In this document: piece after piece, positions 1 through 7,929 of the stretch
Numbering within the stretch: position 1 is the stretch's first letter
Layout of the letters: each line of letters opens with the position of its first letter
Source of the DNA: Streptomyces sp. NRRL S-455
Lineage (GTDB): Bacteria > Actinomycetota > Actinomycetes > Streptomycetales > Streptomycetaceae
Assembly: GCF_000717875.1 (NCBI RefSeq)
Contig: NZ_JOCT01000004.1
Coordinates: 772,731 to 836,730 of the forward strand
DNA: 64,000 bases
Direction: 5' to 3'
The notes under the pieces: generated by a model
Database searches by the model: none
What the model saw: only the letters and a program-made list of their open reading frames with translations
Told to the model about the DNA's origin: nothing
Position numbers and translations under genes: made by a program

Positions 1-1402
1 TGATGTCCTTGCCGAAGGTGACCGAACCGGCGCCGTTCGGGAGCTTCATGGTCTCGCCGGGCCGCAGCAGCTTCTTGAACAGCTTGCCGTCGGAGTCCTT
101 GAACTCCTTCATGTTGGTCTTGTCCATCTGGTACACGCTCTGCGGGATGCCGGAGTCGGCCCCCAGGTCGCCGTGGTAGGCGGACAGCGCGAGCACCGGG
201 GAGTCCAGCGCCGGGAACTGCGACAGCATCGTGCCGCTGGCGGAGCCGCCGAAGGTGGGCACGAAGAACGCGTTGAAGCCGAGCTGTTCCTTCTTGCCCT
301 GGGGGTTGCGGTAGCCGTCGAGGACCTTGACGGCGCCGGAGGAGGTGACGTTGGCGTCGAGCGGCAGCAGCGGTACGGCGCTGTCGTAGACGACCTTGCC
401 CTTGCCGTCGCGGACCGTGATGACGGGCGCGTAGCCGTGGCTGACGAGGTAGACCTTGGCGTCGCCGATCTCCAGCGGGTGGTTGACCTTGACGGTGGTC
501 TTCTCGTCCTTGCCGTAGGGGCCGGTGCTGTAGTCGAGCGCGGCCTGGTAGGTGCGCGGGGTGCCCTTGTTGGGGCCGGTGCGCTCGTAGGTGCCGGTGA
601 ACTCGTCCAGGTTGAAGCTGAACGGCACCAGGTCGTCGGCCGTGAAGAGGTTGCCGGACTTGAAGTCGTCGTACTGGGTGAGGGTGTTGGAGAAGCCGTC
701 GCCCTCGACGATCAGCTTGTTGCCCTCGGACTTGTAGAGCTGCCCCCAGGCGAAGGCGATGAGCATCACGATGAGGGCGATGTGGAAGACGAGGTTGCCG
801 AGTTCACGCAGGTAGCCCTTCTCGGCGGCGACGGAGTCTCCGGCGAGGTGGGCGCGGAAGCGGCGCTTCTTCAGCAGGGCCAGGGCGGCACTGTGGACCT
901 GCTCGGGTTCGGCGGCGGTGCGCCAGGTGGTGTGGGCGGGCAGCCGGGTCAGCCGCTTGGGCGCGCCCGGCGGCAGGCCGCGCAGCTGGCCCACGAACTG
1001 CCAGGTGCGGGGCACGATGCAGCCGATGAGGGAGACGAACAGCAGGATGTAGATCGCGGAGAACCACACCGAGCTGTAGACGTGGAAGAGGCCGAGCTTG
1101 TCGTAGATGTCCCCGAGGGTGGGATTGCCCTTGCGGAAGTCGGCGACCTTCGTCGCGTCCTGGCCGGACTGCGGGATGAGCGAGCCGGGGATCGCGCCGA
1201 GGGAGAGCAGCAGGAGCAGCAGCAGCGCGACCCGCATGGAGGTCAGCTGCCGCCAGAACCAGCGGGCCCAGCCGATGACGCCGAGGGAGGGCAGGTTGGG
1301 GGGTTCCTCCGTGGGGGCGGTGGACAGCTGGGAGCCGGCGGCGCCCAGGTCCTGGTCCTCGGCTGCGGCGGGGGCCGGGTCGGAGGCGGTGGTCTTGCTC
1401 AT
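1..1402 (-). CDS. resB: ResB/Ccs1 cytochrome c biogenesis protein (3' part cut by window edge)
   Basis: This is the membrane component of system II cytochrome c maturation, which with CcsA delivers heme to apocytochrome c outside the membrane. The start is the ATG at 1400-1402, and about 467 residues are inside the window before it runs off the left edge. The N-terminus is Ala/Glu/Pro-rich and is followed by a hydrophobic span rich in Leu (starting VALLLLLLLSLG). A second span (near SAIYILLFVSLIGC) and a third (NLVFHIALIVMLIAFAWG) follow, then a large soluble domain, which is the ResB layout. It starts 3 bp after the ccdA stop and is almost surely co-transcribed with ccdA and the TlpA-like gene. 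What is seen are the membrane spans and the context; the heme-delivery role is family knowledge. Confidence 0.9.
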   Translation of the reverse strand, partial: MSKTTASDPAPAAAEDQDLGAAGSQLSTAPTEEPPNLPSLGVIGWARWFWRQLTSMRVALLLLLLLSLGAIPGSLIPQSGQDATKVADFRKGNPTLGDIYDKLGLFHVYSSVWFSAIYILLFVSLIGCIVPRTWQFVGQLRGLPPGAPKRLTRLPAHTTWRTAAEPEQVHSAALALLKKRRFRAHLAGDSVAAEKGYLRELGNLVFHIALIVMLIAFAWGQLYKSEGNKLIVEGDGFSNTLTQYDDFKSGNLFTADDLVPFSFNLDEFTGTYERTGPNKGTPRTYQAALDYSTGPYGKDEKTTVKVNHPLEIGDAKVYLVSHGYAPVITVRDGKGKVVYDSAVPLLPLDANVTSSGAVKVLDGYRNPQGKKEQLGFNAFFVPTFGGSASGTMLSQFPALDSPVLALSAYHGDLGADSGIPQSVYQMDKTNMKEFKDSDGKLFKKLLRPGETMKLPNGAGSVTFGKDI

Positions 1403-1405
1403 CGA

Positions 1406-2188
1406 TCAGATCCCTACGGCGAATCCGGCGGACCAGGACTGCATCTGCTGCACGAGGCTGTTCCAGACGCCCGTCAGCAGCAGCAGACCGGTGATGATCA
1501 TCATGGTGCCGCCGATCCGCATCACCCAGACGTAGTGACGCTTGACCCAGCCGAAGGCGCCGAGCGCCTTGCGGAGGGCGACCGCGGCGAGCACGAACGG
1601 CACGCCGAGGCCCAGGCAGTACGCGACGGTCAGTATGGCACCGCGGCCCGCGCTCGACTGCTGCGAGGACAGGGCGAGCACGGAGGCGAGGGTCGGGCCG
1701 ATGCAGGGGGTCCAGCCGATGCCGAAGAGCGCGCCGAGCACGGGGGCACCGACCAGTCCGGTCACCGGCTTCCGGTGGAAGCGGAATTCCCGCTGGCTCA
1801 TCCAGGGCATCAGCCCCATGAAGAACACACCCATGAGGATCATGAGAACGCCGAGCACCTTGGACAGGACGCCCTGCTGCTCCTGGAGCGTCGACCCGAA
1901 GTAGCCGAACAGGGCTCCGCCGGACACGAACACGACAGTGAAGCCCGCGACGAAGAGCGAGGCGCCCGCGGCCATCCGGCCGCGCCGCGCCTCGGCCAGG
2001 TCGGTGCCGGTGACGCCGGTCACATAGGACAGGTAGCCGGGGACCAGCGGCAGGACGCACGGCGAGAAGAAGGAGACCAGTCCGGCGAGCAGGGCGAGGG
2101 GCAGTGCCGCCAGCAGCGCGCCGTTGAGGACGGTCGTGTTGGGGTCGGTGGCCGCGGCGAGTACCGCGGTGCCGGTGACTGCGCTCAC
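1406..2188 (-). CDS. ccdA: CcdA/DsbD-type thiol-disulfide transmembrane transporter
   Basis: A 260-residue polytopic membrane protein with a GTG start. CcdA carries reducing equivalents from cytoplasmic thioredoxin across the membrane so that exported thioredoxin-like proteins can keep apocytochrome c haem-binding cysteines reduced. Two conserved Cys-Pro elements are visible, one in FFSPCVLPLVPGY near residue 43 and one in GWTPCIGPTL near residue 157. These are the redox pair of the family. About six hydrophobic spans are readable. It sits 13 bp downstream of the TlpA-like lipoprotein gene and directly upstream of resB, so the three genes form one thiol/haem ligation operon on the minus strand. 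Length is normal for the family. Confidence 0.93.
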   Translation of the reverse strand: MSAVTGTAVLAAATDPNTTVLNGALLAALPLALLAGLVSFFSPCVLPLVPGYLSYVTGVTGTDLAEARRGRMAAGASLFVAGFTVVFVSGGALFGYFGSTLQEQQGVLSKVLGVLMILMGVFFMGLMPWMSQREFRFHRKPVTGLVGAPVLGALFGIGWTPCIGPTLASVLALSSQQSSAGRGAILTVAYCLGLGVPFVLAAVALRKALGAFGWVKRHYVWVMRIGGTMMIITGLLLLTGVWNSLVQQMQSWSAGFAVGI

Positions 2189-2201
2189 GTCGCTGCTCCG
2201 C

Positions 2202-2828
2202 TCACTTCTCCGCGACGACCGGCTTGAGCATCTTCAGCAGCCGTTCCTCGCTGAGCGCGGACAGCGAGCGGGCCGCGATCTTCCCGTTCCGGTCGAGGAT
2301 GAGGGTGGAGGGGATCGCCTGCGGGTTGAGGGTGCCCTTGTCGAAGCGCAGCAGCAGCTTGCCGGTGGGGTCGTAGAGGCTGGGGTAGGTGATGCCCCAG
2401 TCCTTCTCGAAGGCGAGGGCGGCGCCGGTGGAGGTGTCGCGGGTGTTGATGCCGACGAACTGCACGCCCTTGTCGGCGTACGCCTTGGAGACCTTCGCGA
2501 AGTACTTGGCCTCGGCGCGGCAGGGGTTGCACCAGGAGCCCCACACGTTGAGGACGACGACCTTGCCCTTGTAGTCGGCGACGTCGAGGGTCTTGCCCGC
2601 GATGGTCTTGCCGGACAGGTCGGGTGCCGGGGTGCGCTCGCCCTCGGCGACGGTGGCGATGCCGTCGGTGCCGGTGACGAAGTTGGTGTTGCCGCCCCCG
2701 CCGGAGGTGCCGCCGGAGCCGCACGCGGAGACGAGCAGCGCGACCACGGCGGCGCCGGCGGTCAGGGCGGCGCGGCGGACGCGGCGGGTGCGGGTCGAGC
2801 GCAGGGGGGCGCGGCTGGCGGCACTCAT
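2202..2828 (-). CDS. TlpA/ResA-like thiol-disulfide oxidoreductase lipoprotein
   Basis: A 208-residue thioredoxin-fold protein that probably reduces apocytochrome c outside the membrane with electrons from CcdA. It has an Arg-rich N-terminus, a hydrophobic stretch and a lipobox-like LLVSAC with Cys near residue 36. The active site is WCNPC near residues 98-102, a ResA/TlpA-type CxxC. The later QAIPSTLILD carries the cis-Pro typical of the fold. It is the first gene of the ccdA-resB operon. No convincing Shine-Dalgarno lies ahead of the ATG at 2826-2828 (upstream is cttttcac), so a leaderless or near-leaderless transcript is possible. The fold and localisation look sure; the exact in vivo substrate is inferred from context. 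Confidence 0.9.
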   Translation of the reverse strand: MSAASRAPLRSTRTRRVRRAALTAGAAVVALLVSACGSGGTSGGGGNTNFVTGTDGIATVAEGERTPAPDLSGKTIAGKTLDVADYKGKVVVLNVWGSWCNPCRAEAKYFAKVSKAYADKGVQFVGINTRDTSTGAALAFEKDWGITYPSLYDPTGKLLLRFDKGTLNPQAIPSTLILDRNGKIAARSLSALSEERLLKMLKPVVAEK

Positions 2829-2894
2829 GTGAAAAGTTTCGCATGTCCGTTCCGGGGCTCTCGCCCGCCCCCCTTGCGGGCGGAAAACCGCATT

Positions 2895-4190
2895 TCAGGC
2901 GGCGTTTCGCGAGGGCGTACCGGCCCTCTGCGGGTTCTTCTCGACGAACCCCTTCCAGCCCCCTGCCGGTTGCTGCCCGACCTCGAGCGTCCGGAGCTTC
3001 GCGAGCACCTCGGGCCGCTGCGCGTCCAGCCAGTCGGTGAACTGCCGGAAGGAGACGAGGCGCACATCCGCGCCCTTCTCCTTCTCCCGGGCGATGTGCT
3101 TGAAGGCCTCCTCGACGGCGTCCATGTAGATGCCGCCGTTCCACTGCTCGAAGTGGTTGCCGATGAAGAGGGGCGCCCTGTTTGTCTCGTATGCCCGCTT
3201 GAATCCCTGGATGTACGCCTGGGCCGACTGCTCCCGCCAGCCCGGGTAGTTGTGCGCGGGTGCCTTTGTGGTGCTTATGGACTGGTTTGCCAGCATGTTG
3301 TAGTCCATGGCGAGCACCTCGAAGCCGCGACCGGGGAAAGGTATCTGCTGCAAGGGCAGGTCCCAGATCCCCTGCCGCTTCACGGGCCACACCTGACGGC
3401 CGCCGGGCGAGGAGGCGTCGTAGCGCCAGCCGAGCTCACGGGCGGTGGGCAGCAGGTTGTCCTGGCCGAGCAGACAGGGCGTACGGCCGCCGACCAGCTC
3501 CTTGTCGTAGTCGAACGGCAGCGACGGCAGGTCGGTCCAGCCGGTGTTGGTGCGCCACTCCTTCACGAAGGACTTCGCCTGGTCGATCTCGCTGCGCCAC
3601 TGCCGGGGCGTCCAGTTCTTGACCGAGCCGCGGGACTCGCCGCAGAAGTGCCCGTTGAAGTGGGTGCCGATCTCGTGGCCCTCCAGCCACGCCCGGCGGA
3701 CGTTCTTCAGCGTGTCCTTGATGTGCTCGTCGGTGAGGTAGCCGATGTCGGAGGCGCCGCGCGGGTTGTTCGGCGGGTCGTAGCGGCGCTTCTTCGACTC
3801 GGGCAGCAGGTACAGCCCGGACAGGAAGAAGGTCATGCTCGCGCCGTGCTCCTTGGCCAGGTCCAGGAAGCGCGGGAACAGGCCGTTGCCGACCTCGCCG
3901 GCGCCGTCCCAGGAGAACACCACGAACTGCGGCGGGGTCTGACCGGGCTCCAGCGGCTCGGGCTTCTTGGGCTGGTGGGGCTGCTTGCCGGTGTAGGCGG
4001 TGGAGCCGTCGCCGATGGGCCGGGCGGCCGGCTTGGGCTGGGGCTTGGAGCCGCCCTGCGCGGAGCTGCCGGAACCATCGGCGGGACGGGAGTCATCTGA
4101 CCCGGTGAGGCCGCCGCAGCCGGCGAGCGAGACGGCGGCCGCGGCCCCCGCGCCGAGTCCGAGCATTCCCCTGCGGGAGTAAGGGCGCAT
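2895..4190 (-). CDS. NodB-like polysaccharide deacetylase-type lipoprotein
   Basis: About 431 residues from the ATG at 4188-4190. The N-terminus starts MRPYSRRGMLGLG, then a hydrophobic Ala run and AVSLAGC, a lipoprotein box preceded by twin arginines, although RRGMLG is a weak Tat motif. A Ser/Gly/Pro/Lys linker leads to a deacetylase-like domain with SWDGAGE in place of the usual TFDDG, and HEIGTHFNGHF, which supplies the metal-binding HxxxH. I expect an exported carbohydrate esterase-like protein acting on cell wall or glycan; the altered first motif means activity is not assured. An in-frame GTG at 4208 would add six residues. The ATG is chosen because a GGGG element lies just ahead of it, but both starts fall in the 4196-4250 palindrome. 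Confidence 0.75.
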   Translation of the reverse strand: MRPYSRRGMLGLGAGAAAAVSLAGCGGLTGSDDSRPADGSGSSAQGGSKPQPKPAARPIGDGSTAYTGKQPHQPKKPEPLEPGQTPPQFVVFSWDGAGEVGNGLFPRFLDLAKEHGASMTFFLSGLYLLPESKKRRYDPPNNPRGASDIGYLTDEHIKDTLKNVRRAWLEGHEIGTHFNGHFCGESRGSVKNWTPRQWRSEIDQAKSFVKEWRTNTGWTDLPSLPFDYDKELVGGRTPCLLGQDNLLPTARELGWRYDASSPGGRQVWPVKRQGIWDLPLQQIPFPGRGFEVLAMDYNMLANQSISTTKAPAHNYPGWREQSAQAYIQGFKRAYETNRAPLFIGNHFEQWNGGIYMDAVEEAFKHIAREKEKGADVRLVSFRQFTDWLDAQRPEVLAKLRTLEVGQQPAGGWKGFVEKNPQRAGTPSRNAA

Positions 4191-4195
4191 GGCAT

Positions 4196-4250
4196 CCCCG
4201 TTCGTCACGTTCTCTGGTGGTCACCCAGTCAGAGGACGTGACGAACGGGG
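4196..4250. promoter_or_regulatory. 55-bp near-perfect inverted repeat over the start of the deacetylase-like gene
   Basis: The arm at 4196-4210 (ccccgttcgtcacgt) is the exact reverse complement of 4236-4250 (acgtgacgaacgggg). One mismatch later, 5 more pairs follow (4212-4216 with 4230-4234). In the minus-strand transcript the GGGG that would serve as ribosome-binding site for the ATG at 4190 is in the downstream arm of the hairpin. It could act as a DNA operator, an RNA hairpin that hides the start, or a terminator for the upstream phosphatase gene. The sequence alone does not decide. Confidence 0.6.
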
Positions 4251-4309
4251 AGGTTCCGCCGAAACTTGCAGATTCCGTAACGGAAGGATCAGAAGCGAAC
4301 AGAAAGGGC

Positions 4310-5011
4310 TTACGCGCCGAATGCCTTGTCCTGCCCCTTCACCGGCTTGGCCCCGGCGAGGAGATGGGCCGGGACGAGATCGCGGGCCGGCTCGCTGTAG
4401 CCGACGGAGACGATCCGGTCGCCCTGGTACGTGAAGGTCGTCAGCGACGCGAGCGTGCACTGCCGCTTGCGCGGGTCGTGCCACAGCCGCCGCCGCTCGA
4501 CGTACGACCGCACGATCCAGATCGGCAGCTGGTGGCTGACCACGACCGCCTCGTGCCCCCGGGCCTTGTCCTTCGCCGCGCTCAGCGCGTTCATCATCCG
4601 TACGACCTGGTCGACGTACGGCTCGCCCCAGGACGGCCGGAACGGGTTCACCAGGTGCTTCCAGTTGCCGGGCTTGCGCAGCGCGCCGTCCCCGACCCCG
4701 AACGTCTTCCCCTGGAAGATGTTGGCGGCCTCGATCAGCCGCTCGTCGGTGGCGAGGTCCAGCCCGTGCGCCTTGGCGATCGGCTCCGCCGTCTCCTGCG
4801 CCCGCTCCAGCGGGGAGGCGACGACATGCGTCACATCTCGGCTCGACAGGTGCTCGGCGACCCGGTCGGCCATCCGGCGGCCCAGCTCGGAGAGGTGGTA
4901 GCCGGGCAGCCGCCCGTAGAGGATCCCGTCCGGATTGGCGACCTCGCCGTGCCGCATGAGGTGGACGACGGTGATGTCGCCGTTGCCGCCGCCGCTGTTC
5001 TCGCTGCTCAT
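4310..5011 (-). CDS. histidine phosphatase (phosphoglycerate mutase-like) family protein
   Basis: A 233-residue protein of the histidine phosphatase superfamily. The RHG signature is [11 protein letters not shown] near residues 16-26; its His would be the phospho-acceptor. A second conserved region, [13 protein letters not shown] near residues 160-172, supplies the second catalytic His. The substrate cannot be read from sequence; members range from sugar phosphatases to broad-specificity phosphatases. The start overlaps the hemL stop in an ATGA arrangement (ATG at 5009-5011, hemL TGA at 5008-5010), so it is translationally coupled to hemL. Stop codon is TAA. The coupling to hemL suggests co-expression with tetrapyrrole synthesis, but a biochemical link is only inference. 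Confidence 0.88.
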   Translation of the reverse strand: MSSENSGGGNGDITVVHLMRHGEVANPDGILYGRLPGYHLSELGRRMADRVAEHLSSRDVTHVVASPLERAQETAEPIAKAHGLDLATDERLIEAANIFQGKTFGVGDGALRKPGNWKHLVNPFRPSWGEPYVDQVVRMMNALSAAKDKARGHEAVVVSHQLPIWIVRSYVERRRLWHDPRKRQCTLASLTTFTYQGDRIVSVGYSEPARDLVPAHLLAGAKPVKGQDKAFGA

Positions 5012-6324
5012 GCCGTGGCCTCCGCGGCCGCTCGGGCCGCCGCCGGGAGGGCGTCGGCGATGCGCTGCACGGCCCGCTCGTCGTGCGCGGTGGACACGAA
5101 CCAGGACTCGAACGACGACGGCGGCAGGTAGACGCCGTCCGCGAGAAGCGAGTGGAAGAAGGCGGTGAAGCGGAACGACTCCTGCGCCTTGGCGTCCTCG
5201 TAGTTCCGCACCGGACGGTCGGTGAAGAACACGGAGAACATGTTGGAGGCGGTCTGCAGCCGGTGCGCGACGCCCTCCTTGGTCAGCGCGTCGGTGACGA
5301 GGCCCTGGATCTCCTTCGACACGGCGTTGACCTTGTCGTAGGCGGCGTCGTCGAGGAGGCGCAGCTGGGCGAGCCCGGCAGCGGTGGCGACGGGGTTCCC
5401 GGAGAGGGTGCCGGCCTGGTAGACGGGCCCGGCCGGAGCGAGGTGCGCCATCACGTCCGCACGCCCGCCGAAGGCCGCGGCCGGGAAGCCGCCGCCCATG
5501 ACCTTGCCGAAGGTCATGAGGTCGGGGACCACGCCGTCGACGCCGTACCACCCGGCGCGGCTGGTCCGGAAGCCGGTCATGACCTCGTCGGAGATGTAGA
5601 GGGCGCCGTTCTCGGCGCAGAGGTCCTTGAGCCCCTGGTTGAAGCCGTCCGCGGGCGGCACCACGCCCATGTTGCCCGGGGAAGCCTCGGTGATCACGCA
5701 GGCGATCTCGCCCGGGTGGGCGGCGAACGCGGCCCGCACGGCGTCGAGGTCGTTGTACGGCAGGACGACGGTGTCACCGGCCTGGGCGCCGGTGACGCCC
5801 GGGGTGTCGGGCAGCGCGAAGGTCGCGACGCCGCTGCCGGCGGCGGCGAGCAGCGAGTCGACGTGCCCGTGGTAACACCCGGCGAACTTGATCACCTTGG
5901 TGCGCTGCGTGAACCCGCGGGCGAGCCGGATCGCGGACATGGTCGCCTCGGTCCCGCTGGAGACGAGCCGCACCTGCTCCAGCGGCGCGACCCGCGCGAC
6001 CATCTCCTCCGCGAGGGCGACCTCGCCCTCACCGGGCGTACCGAAGGACGTACCGCGGGAGACGGCGTCCTGCACGGCGGCGATCACCTCGGGGTGCGAG
6101 TGCCCGAGGATCATGGGCCCCCAGGAGCACACGAGATCCACGTACTCCCGCCCGTCGGCGTCCGTCAGGTACGGCCCGGTGCCGGACACCATGAACCGCG
6201 GCGTGCCGCCGACCGCGCGGAAGGCCCGCACCGGCGAGTTCACGCCACCCGGTGTGACGGCCGCCGCACGGTCGAACAGAGCCTGCGAGGCCGGTGCTTC
6301 ATACGGATATGCCAGTTCGCTCAT
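5008..6324 (-). CDS. hemL: glutamate-1-semialdehyde 2,1-aminomutase
   Basis: A 438-residue PLP enzyme that converts glutamate-1-semialdehyde to 5-aminolevulinate in the C5 heme pathway. The start [11 protein letters not shown] at 6324 fits the family length; the longer open frame upstream is unlikely. Family motifs include [10 protein letters not shown] near the N-terminus, the glycine-rich [16 protein letters not shown] that binds PLP phosphate, DEVMTGFR with the Asp that pairs with the pyridine nitrogen, and [13 protein letters not shown] with the Schiff-base Lys. It works after HemA (50.2-51.9 kb) and before HemB (43.8-44.8 kb) in this window. It is first in a two-gene unit with the histidine phosphatase. 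The leader (6325-6752) is long and holds an inverted repeat. Confidence 0.96.
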   Translation of the reverse strand: MSELAYPYEAPASQALFDRAAAVTPGGVNSPVRAFRAVGGTPRFMVSGTGPYLTDADGREYVDLVCSWGPMILGHSHPEVIAAVQDAVSRGTSFGTPGEGEVALAEEMVARVAPLEQVRLVSSGTEATMSAIRLARGFTQRTKVIKFAGCYHGHVDSLLAAAGSGVATFALPDTPGVTGAQAGDTVVLPYNDLDAVRAAFAAHPGEIACVITEASPGNMGVVPPADGFNQGLKDLCAENGALYISDEVMTGFRTSRAGWYGVDGVVPDLMTFGKVMGGGFPAAAFGGRADVMAHLAPAGPVYQAGTLSGNPVATAAGLAQLRLLDDAAYDKVNAVSKEIQGLVTDALTKEGVAHRLQTASNMFSVFFTDRPVRNYEDAKAQESFRFTAFFHSLLADGVYLPPSSFESWFVSTAHDERAVQRIADALPAAARAAAEATA

Positions 6325-6752
6325 GACCTGCGACTTCTCCGACCTTCTCCGACGTCGTCGGAATCCGGGGGTGAGGGGTCCTTTCACTATGAGCGTCCGA
6401 TCAGGTCGCGTGGTCCGGTGCGTGGGCGTTGCGGCAACGCGGCGAGGTGCGGTGCCAGGCCGCGCGACCCGGACGGGCATGGTGAAAGGGCCCCTGAGGG
6501 ACCTGTTCAGGGTAGGACAGGGAGAAGAATGAAGGGACGGCCGAGGCGACCGGCCCGCGATCGCCGGTCGTCTGCGAGACTGGACCTGATACACGCAGCT
6601 CAAACGGCCCACGGTGGTCGGAGGCTGCGAAGATCCTGCGGACAGTTGTTTCAGCGCACGTTTCGGCGGGCGGCCGCGGGGGAGGTCACTGACACGATGA
6701 TCGGGTTGCGCGGCGGGGGCGACGCGTCCTAGAAAAGCAGTCGGGTGGAGAT
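6325..6752. other. intergenic region between hemL and a divergent conserved gene
   Basis: About 430 bp with no convincing gene. It must hold the minus-strand hemL promoter and the plus-strand promoter of the next gene. A 14-bp arm at 6374-6387 (aggggtcctttcac) pairs with 6482-6495 with one mismatch across 94 nt. Inside lies a small perfect repeat, gcgttgc/gcaacgc, near 6426-6440. The rest shows low-bias sequence with stops in all frames on at least one strand. I cannot assign a riboswitch class. Confidence 0.4.
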
Positions 6753-6959
6753 ATGCATCGCGGTGGCGGACTGGGCGAGGGGACTGATGACCTGGGTCCT
6801 CGACGTGCCCGGCGGGGAAGGCACCGGCGCGAGGCGGAGGACACGCAGGAAACACGTCGGCCCCAGGGACTACCGAGTGAACCGGAGCGGCTCGACGGAC
6901 GTACTGAACGTCGTGTGGACGATCTTCGGGCCGGAAGCAGGAATGGTGGTCGGGTGGGG

Positions 6960-7391
6960 GTGACGTACAAGTACTTCGGCGCGCCGGACGGCGCGACCGC
7001 GGCCCGCGTCCCGATCTCGATGCGTCCGGAGGAGCTCGGCGGCGACGAGCTCGGCATGAACGGCATGTTCACGAAGATAAAGCCGGAGACCATGGCCGCG
7101 ATGGTCCTGACGGGCATCGAAGGCGTCCCCCTGCACAAGGTGCCGCCGCTGGAACTCGTCGTCCTGCACCCCGACTACGCGGTGGTCAAGCTCCCGATGA
7201 CCGTCGTCGACCCCCTGCGGGGCATCGGCGAGGAGGCGGTGGGCGCGGCGGCCTTCATCTGGTCGACGGTCCCGGACCGGGGTGGGCCCCGGGACGCGTT
7301 CAACGTGTACCAACTGCTGCATGAGTGGCAGGACTTCAGCCACCGGCTGCATGAGGCGGGGCATCAGCCGTATTGCCTTGTGTGGCCCTGA
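6960..7391 (+). CDS. conserved actinobacterial protein of unknown function
   Basis: From the GTG at 6960 (start [11 protein letters not shown]) this is 143 residues of strongly biased coding sequence. I recall similar proteins in other streptomycetes but no functional domain. It has ALVLHPDY-like hydrophobic beta segments and an Asp/His-rich tail ending HQPYCLVWP. The frame is open upstream to an ATG at 6753 preceded by GGTGGAG, which would add 69 residues rich in Arg and Gly. That stretch has weak codon bias, so I prefer the shorter form, yet the upstream ATG has a fair ribosome-binding site. The start is the main uncertainty. It is transcribed away from hemL, and the mobile-element debris begins just downstream. 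Confidence 0.7.
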   Translation: MTYKYFGAPDGATAARVPISMRPEELGGDELGMNGMFTKIKPETMAAMVLTGIEGVPLHKVPPLELVVLHPDYAVVKLPMTVVDPLRGIGEEAVGAAAFIWSTVPDRGGPRDAFNVYQLLHEWQDFSHRLHEAGHQPYCLVWP

Positions 7392-7439
7392 GCTGGGGTT
7401 TCGTAGGGTGCGGGCGGGGTCTTCGGGCCTCGCCCTTTT

Positions 7440-7695
7440 CCGTGCCGGAGAGGGGCCGTCACGCGGCCAGGGCGCATTGATTTTGCTGGGGGGTGCTGAT
7501 GTGCCCTGGGTGGCGGGCGGGTCGCCACTGCCTTCCGCCTCGACTTCCCCTGCTTCAGCCTCGATGAAGGCATCGTCGATCGCTTTGCGGGTGCGAGTCT
7601 CGTTTGACGGCAGAAGATGCGTGTACGTCCGGAGCGTGAAGCCAGGATCCGAGTGGCCGAGGTACTCGGAGAGCACCTTGATGCTCCCCCCCGTT
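7440..7695 (-). pseudogene. C-terminal remnant of a tyrosine recombinase (integrase)
   Basis: On the minus strand the frame reads GSIKVLSEYLGHSDPGFT followed by LRTYTHLLPSNETRTRKAID. This is the C-terminal helix region of a phage/ICE-type tyrosine recombinase, with the LGHSDPG box and the catalytic Tyr in LRTYTHL. Similarity stops abruptly at a run of seven C (about 7686-7692), and no catalytic Arg-His region is found upstream, so it is only the last 60 or so residues. Beyond RKAID the frame stays open with low-complexity sequence, so the original stop seems lost. It looks like a deletion or insertion scar beside the IS110 element. No tRNA gene or clear attachment repeat is visible nearby. 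Confidence 0.7.
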
Positions 7696-7744
7696 ACCTT
7701 CTTCGTGGCTCCGCAATGGGGCCTCCGGCCTTCGGGTCCGGCAT

Positions 7745-7929
7745 GACTTCCCCCCCCTTGTTGTTCATGATCCGGGGGGTGGTGTCACCGGGCCCGGAGG
7801 CATCGACAGACCGCTGATGAGGGGCTTGAGCACCGGCTTCACCCGAGCCGGAAGAGCTCTCCGTAACGTGGATGTGGCAGCTCGGTGCCCAGGCAAGGCC
7901 GGACGAAAGCGTGATGGAGGGGCCTGCAC
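7745..7929 (+). ncRNA. candidate bridge-RNA (noncoding left end) region of the IS110 element
   Basis: IS110-group elements encode a guide-like bridge RNA in the noncoding end 5' of the recombinase gene. Here about 185 nt of noncoding sequence precede the transposase, while only 18 nt separate its stop from the next gene's stop, which fits the IS110 rather than the IS1111 layout. A stem is visible: ccggct at 7833-7838 pairs with agccgg after a 7-nt loop, and flanking gagc/gctc can extend it. The exact element end and guide loops cannot be set by eye. Assignment rests on family knowledge plus position. Confidence 0.35.

Noticed and set aside
173..2227. 684-residue plus-strand open frame over resB/ccdA
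   Set aside because: Gly/Val/Glu-rich shadow of the high-GC3 minus-strand genes; no ribosome-binding site and no known motif.
5008..6855. N-terminal 177-residue extension of hemL
   Set aside because: Pro/Arg-rich, no codon bias and runs into the divergent gene's promoter region; HemL family starts at [11 protein letters not shown].
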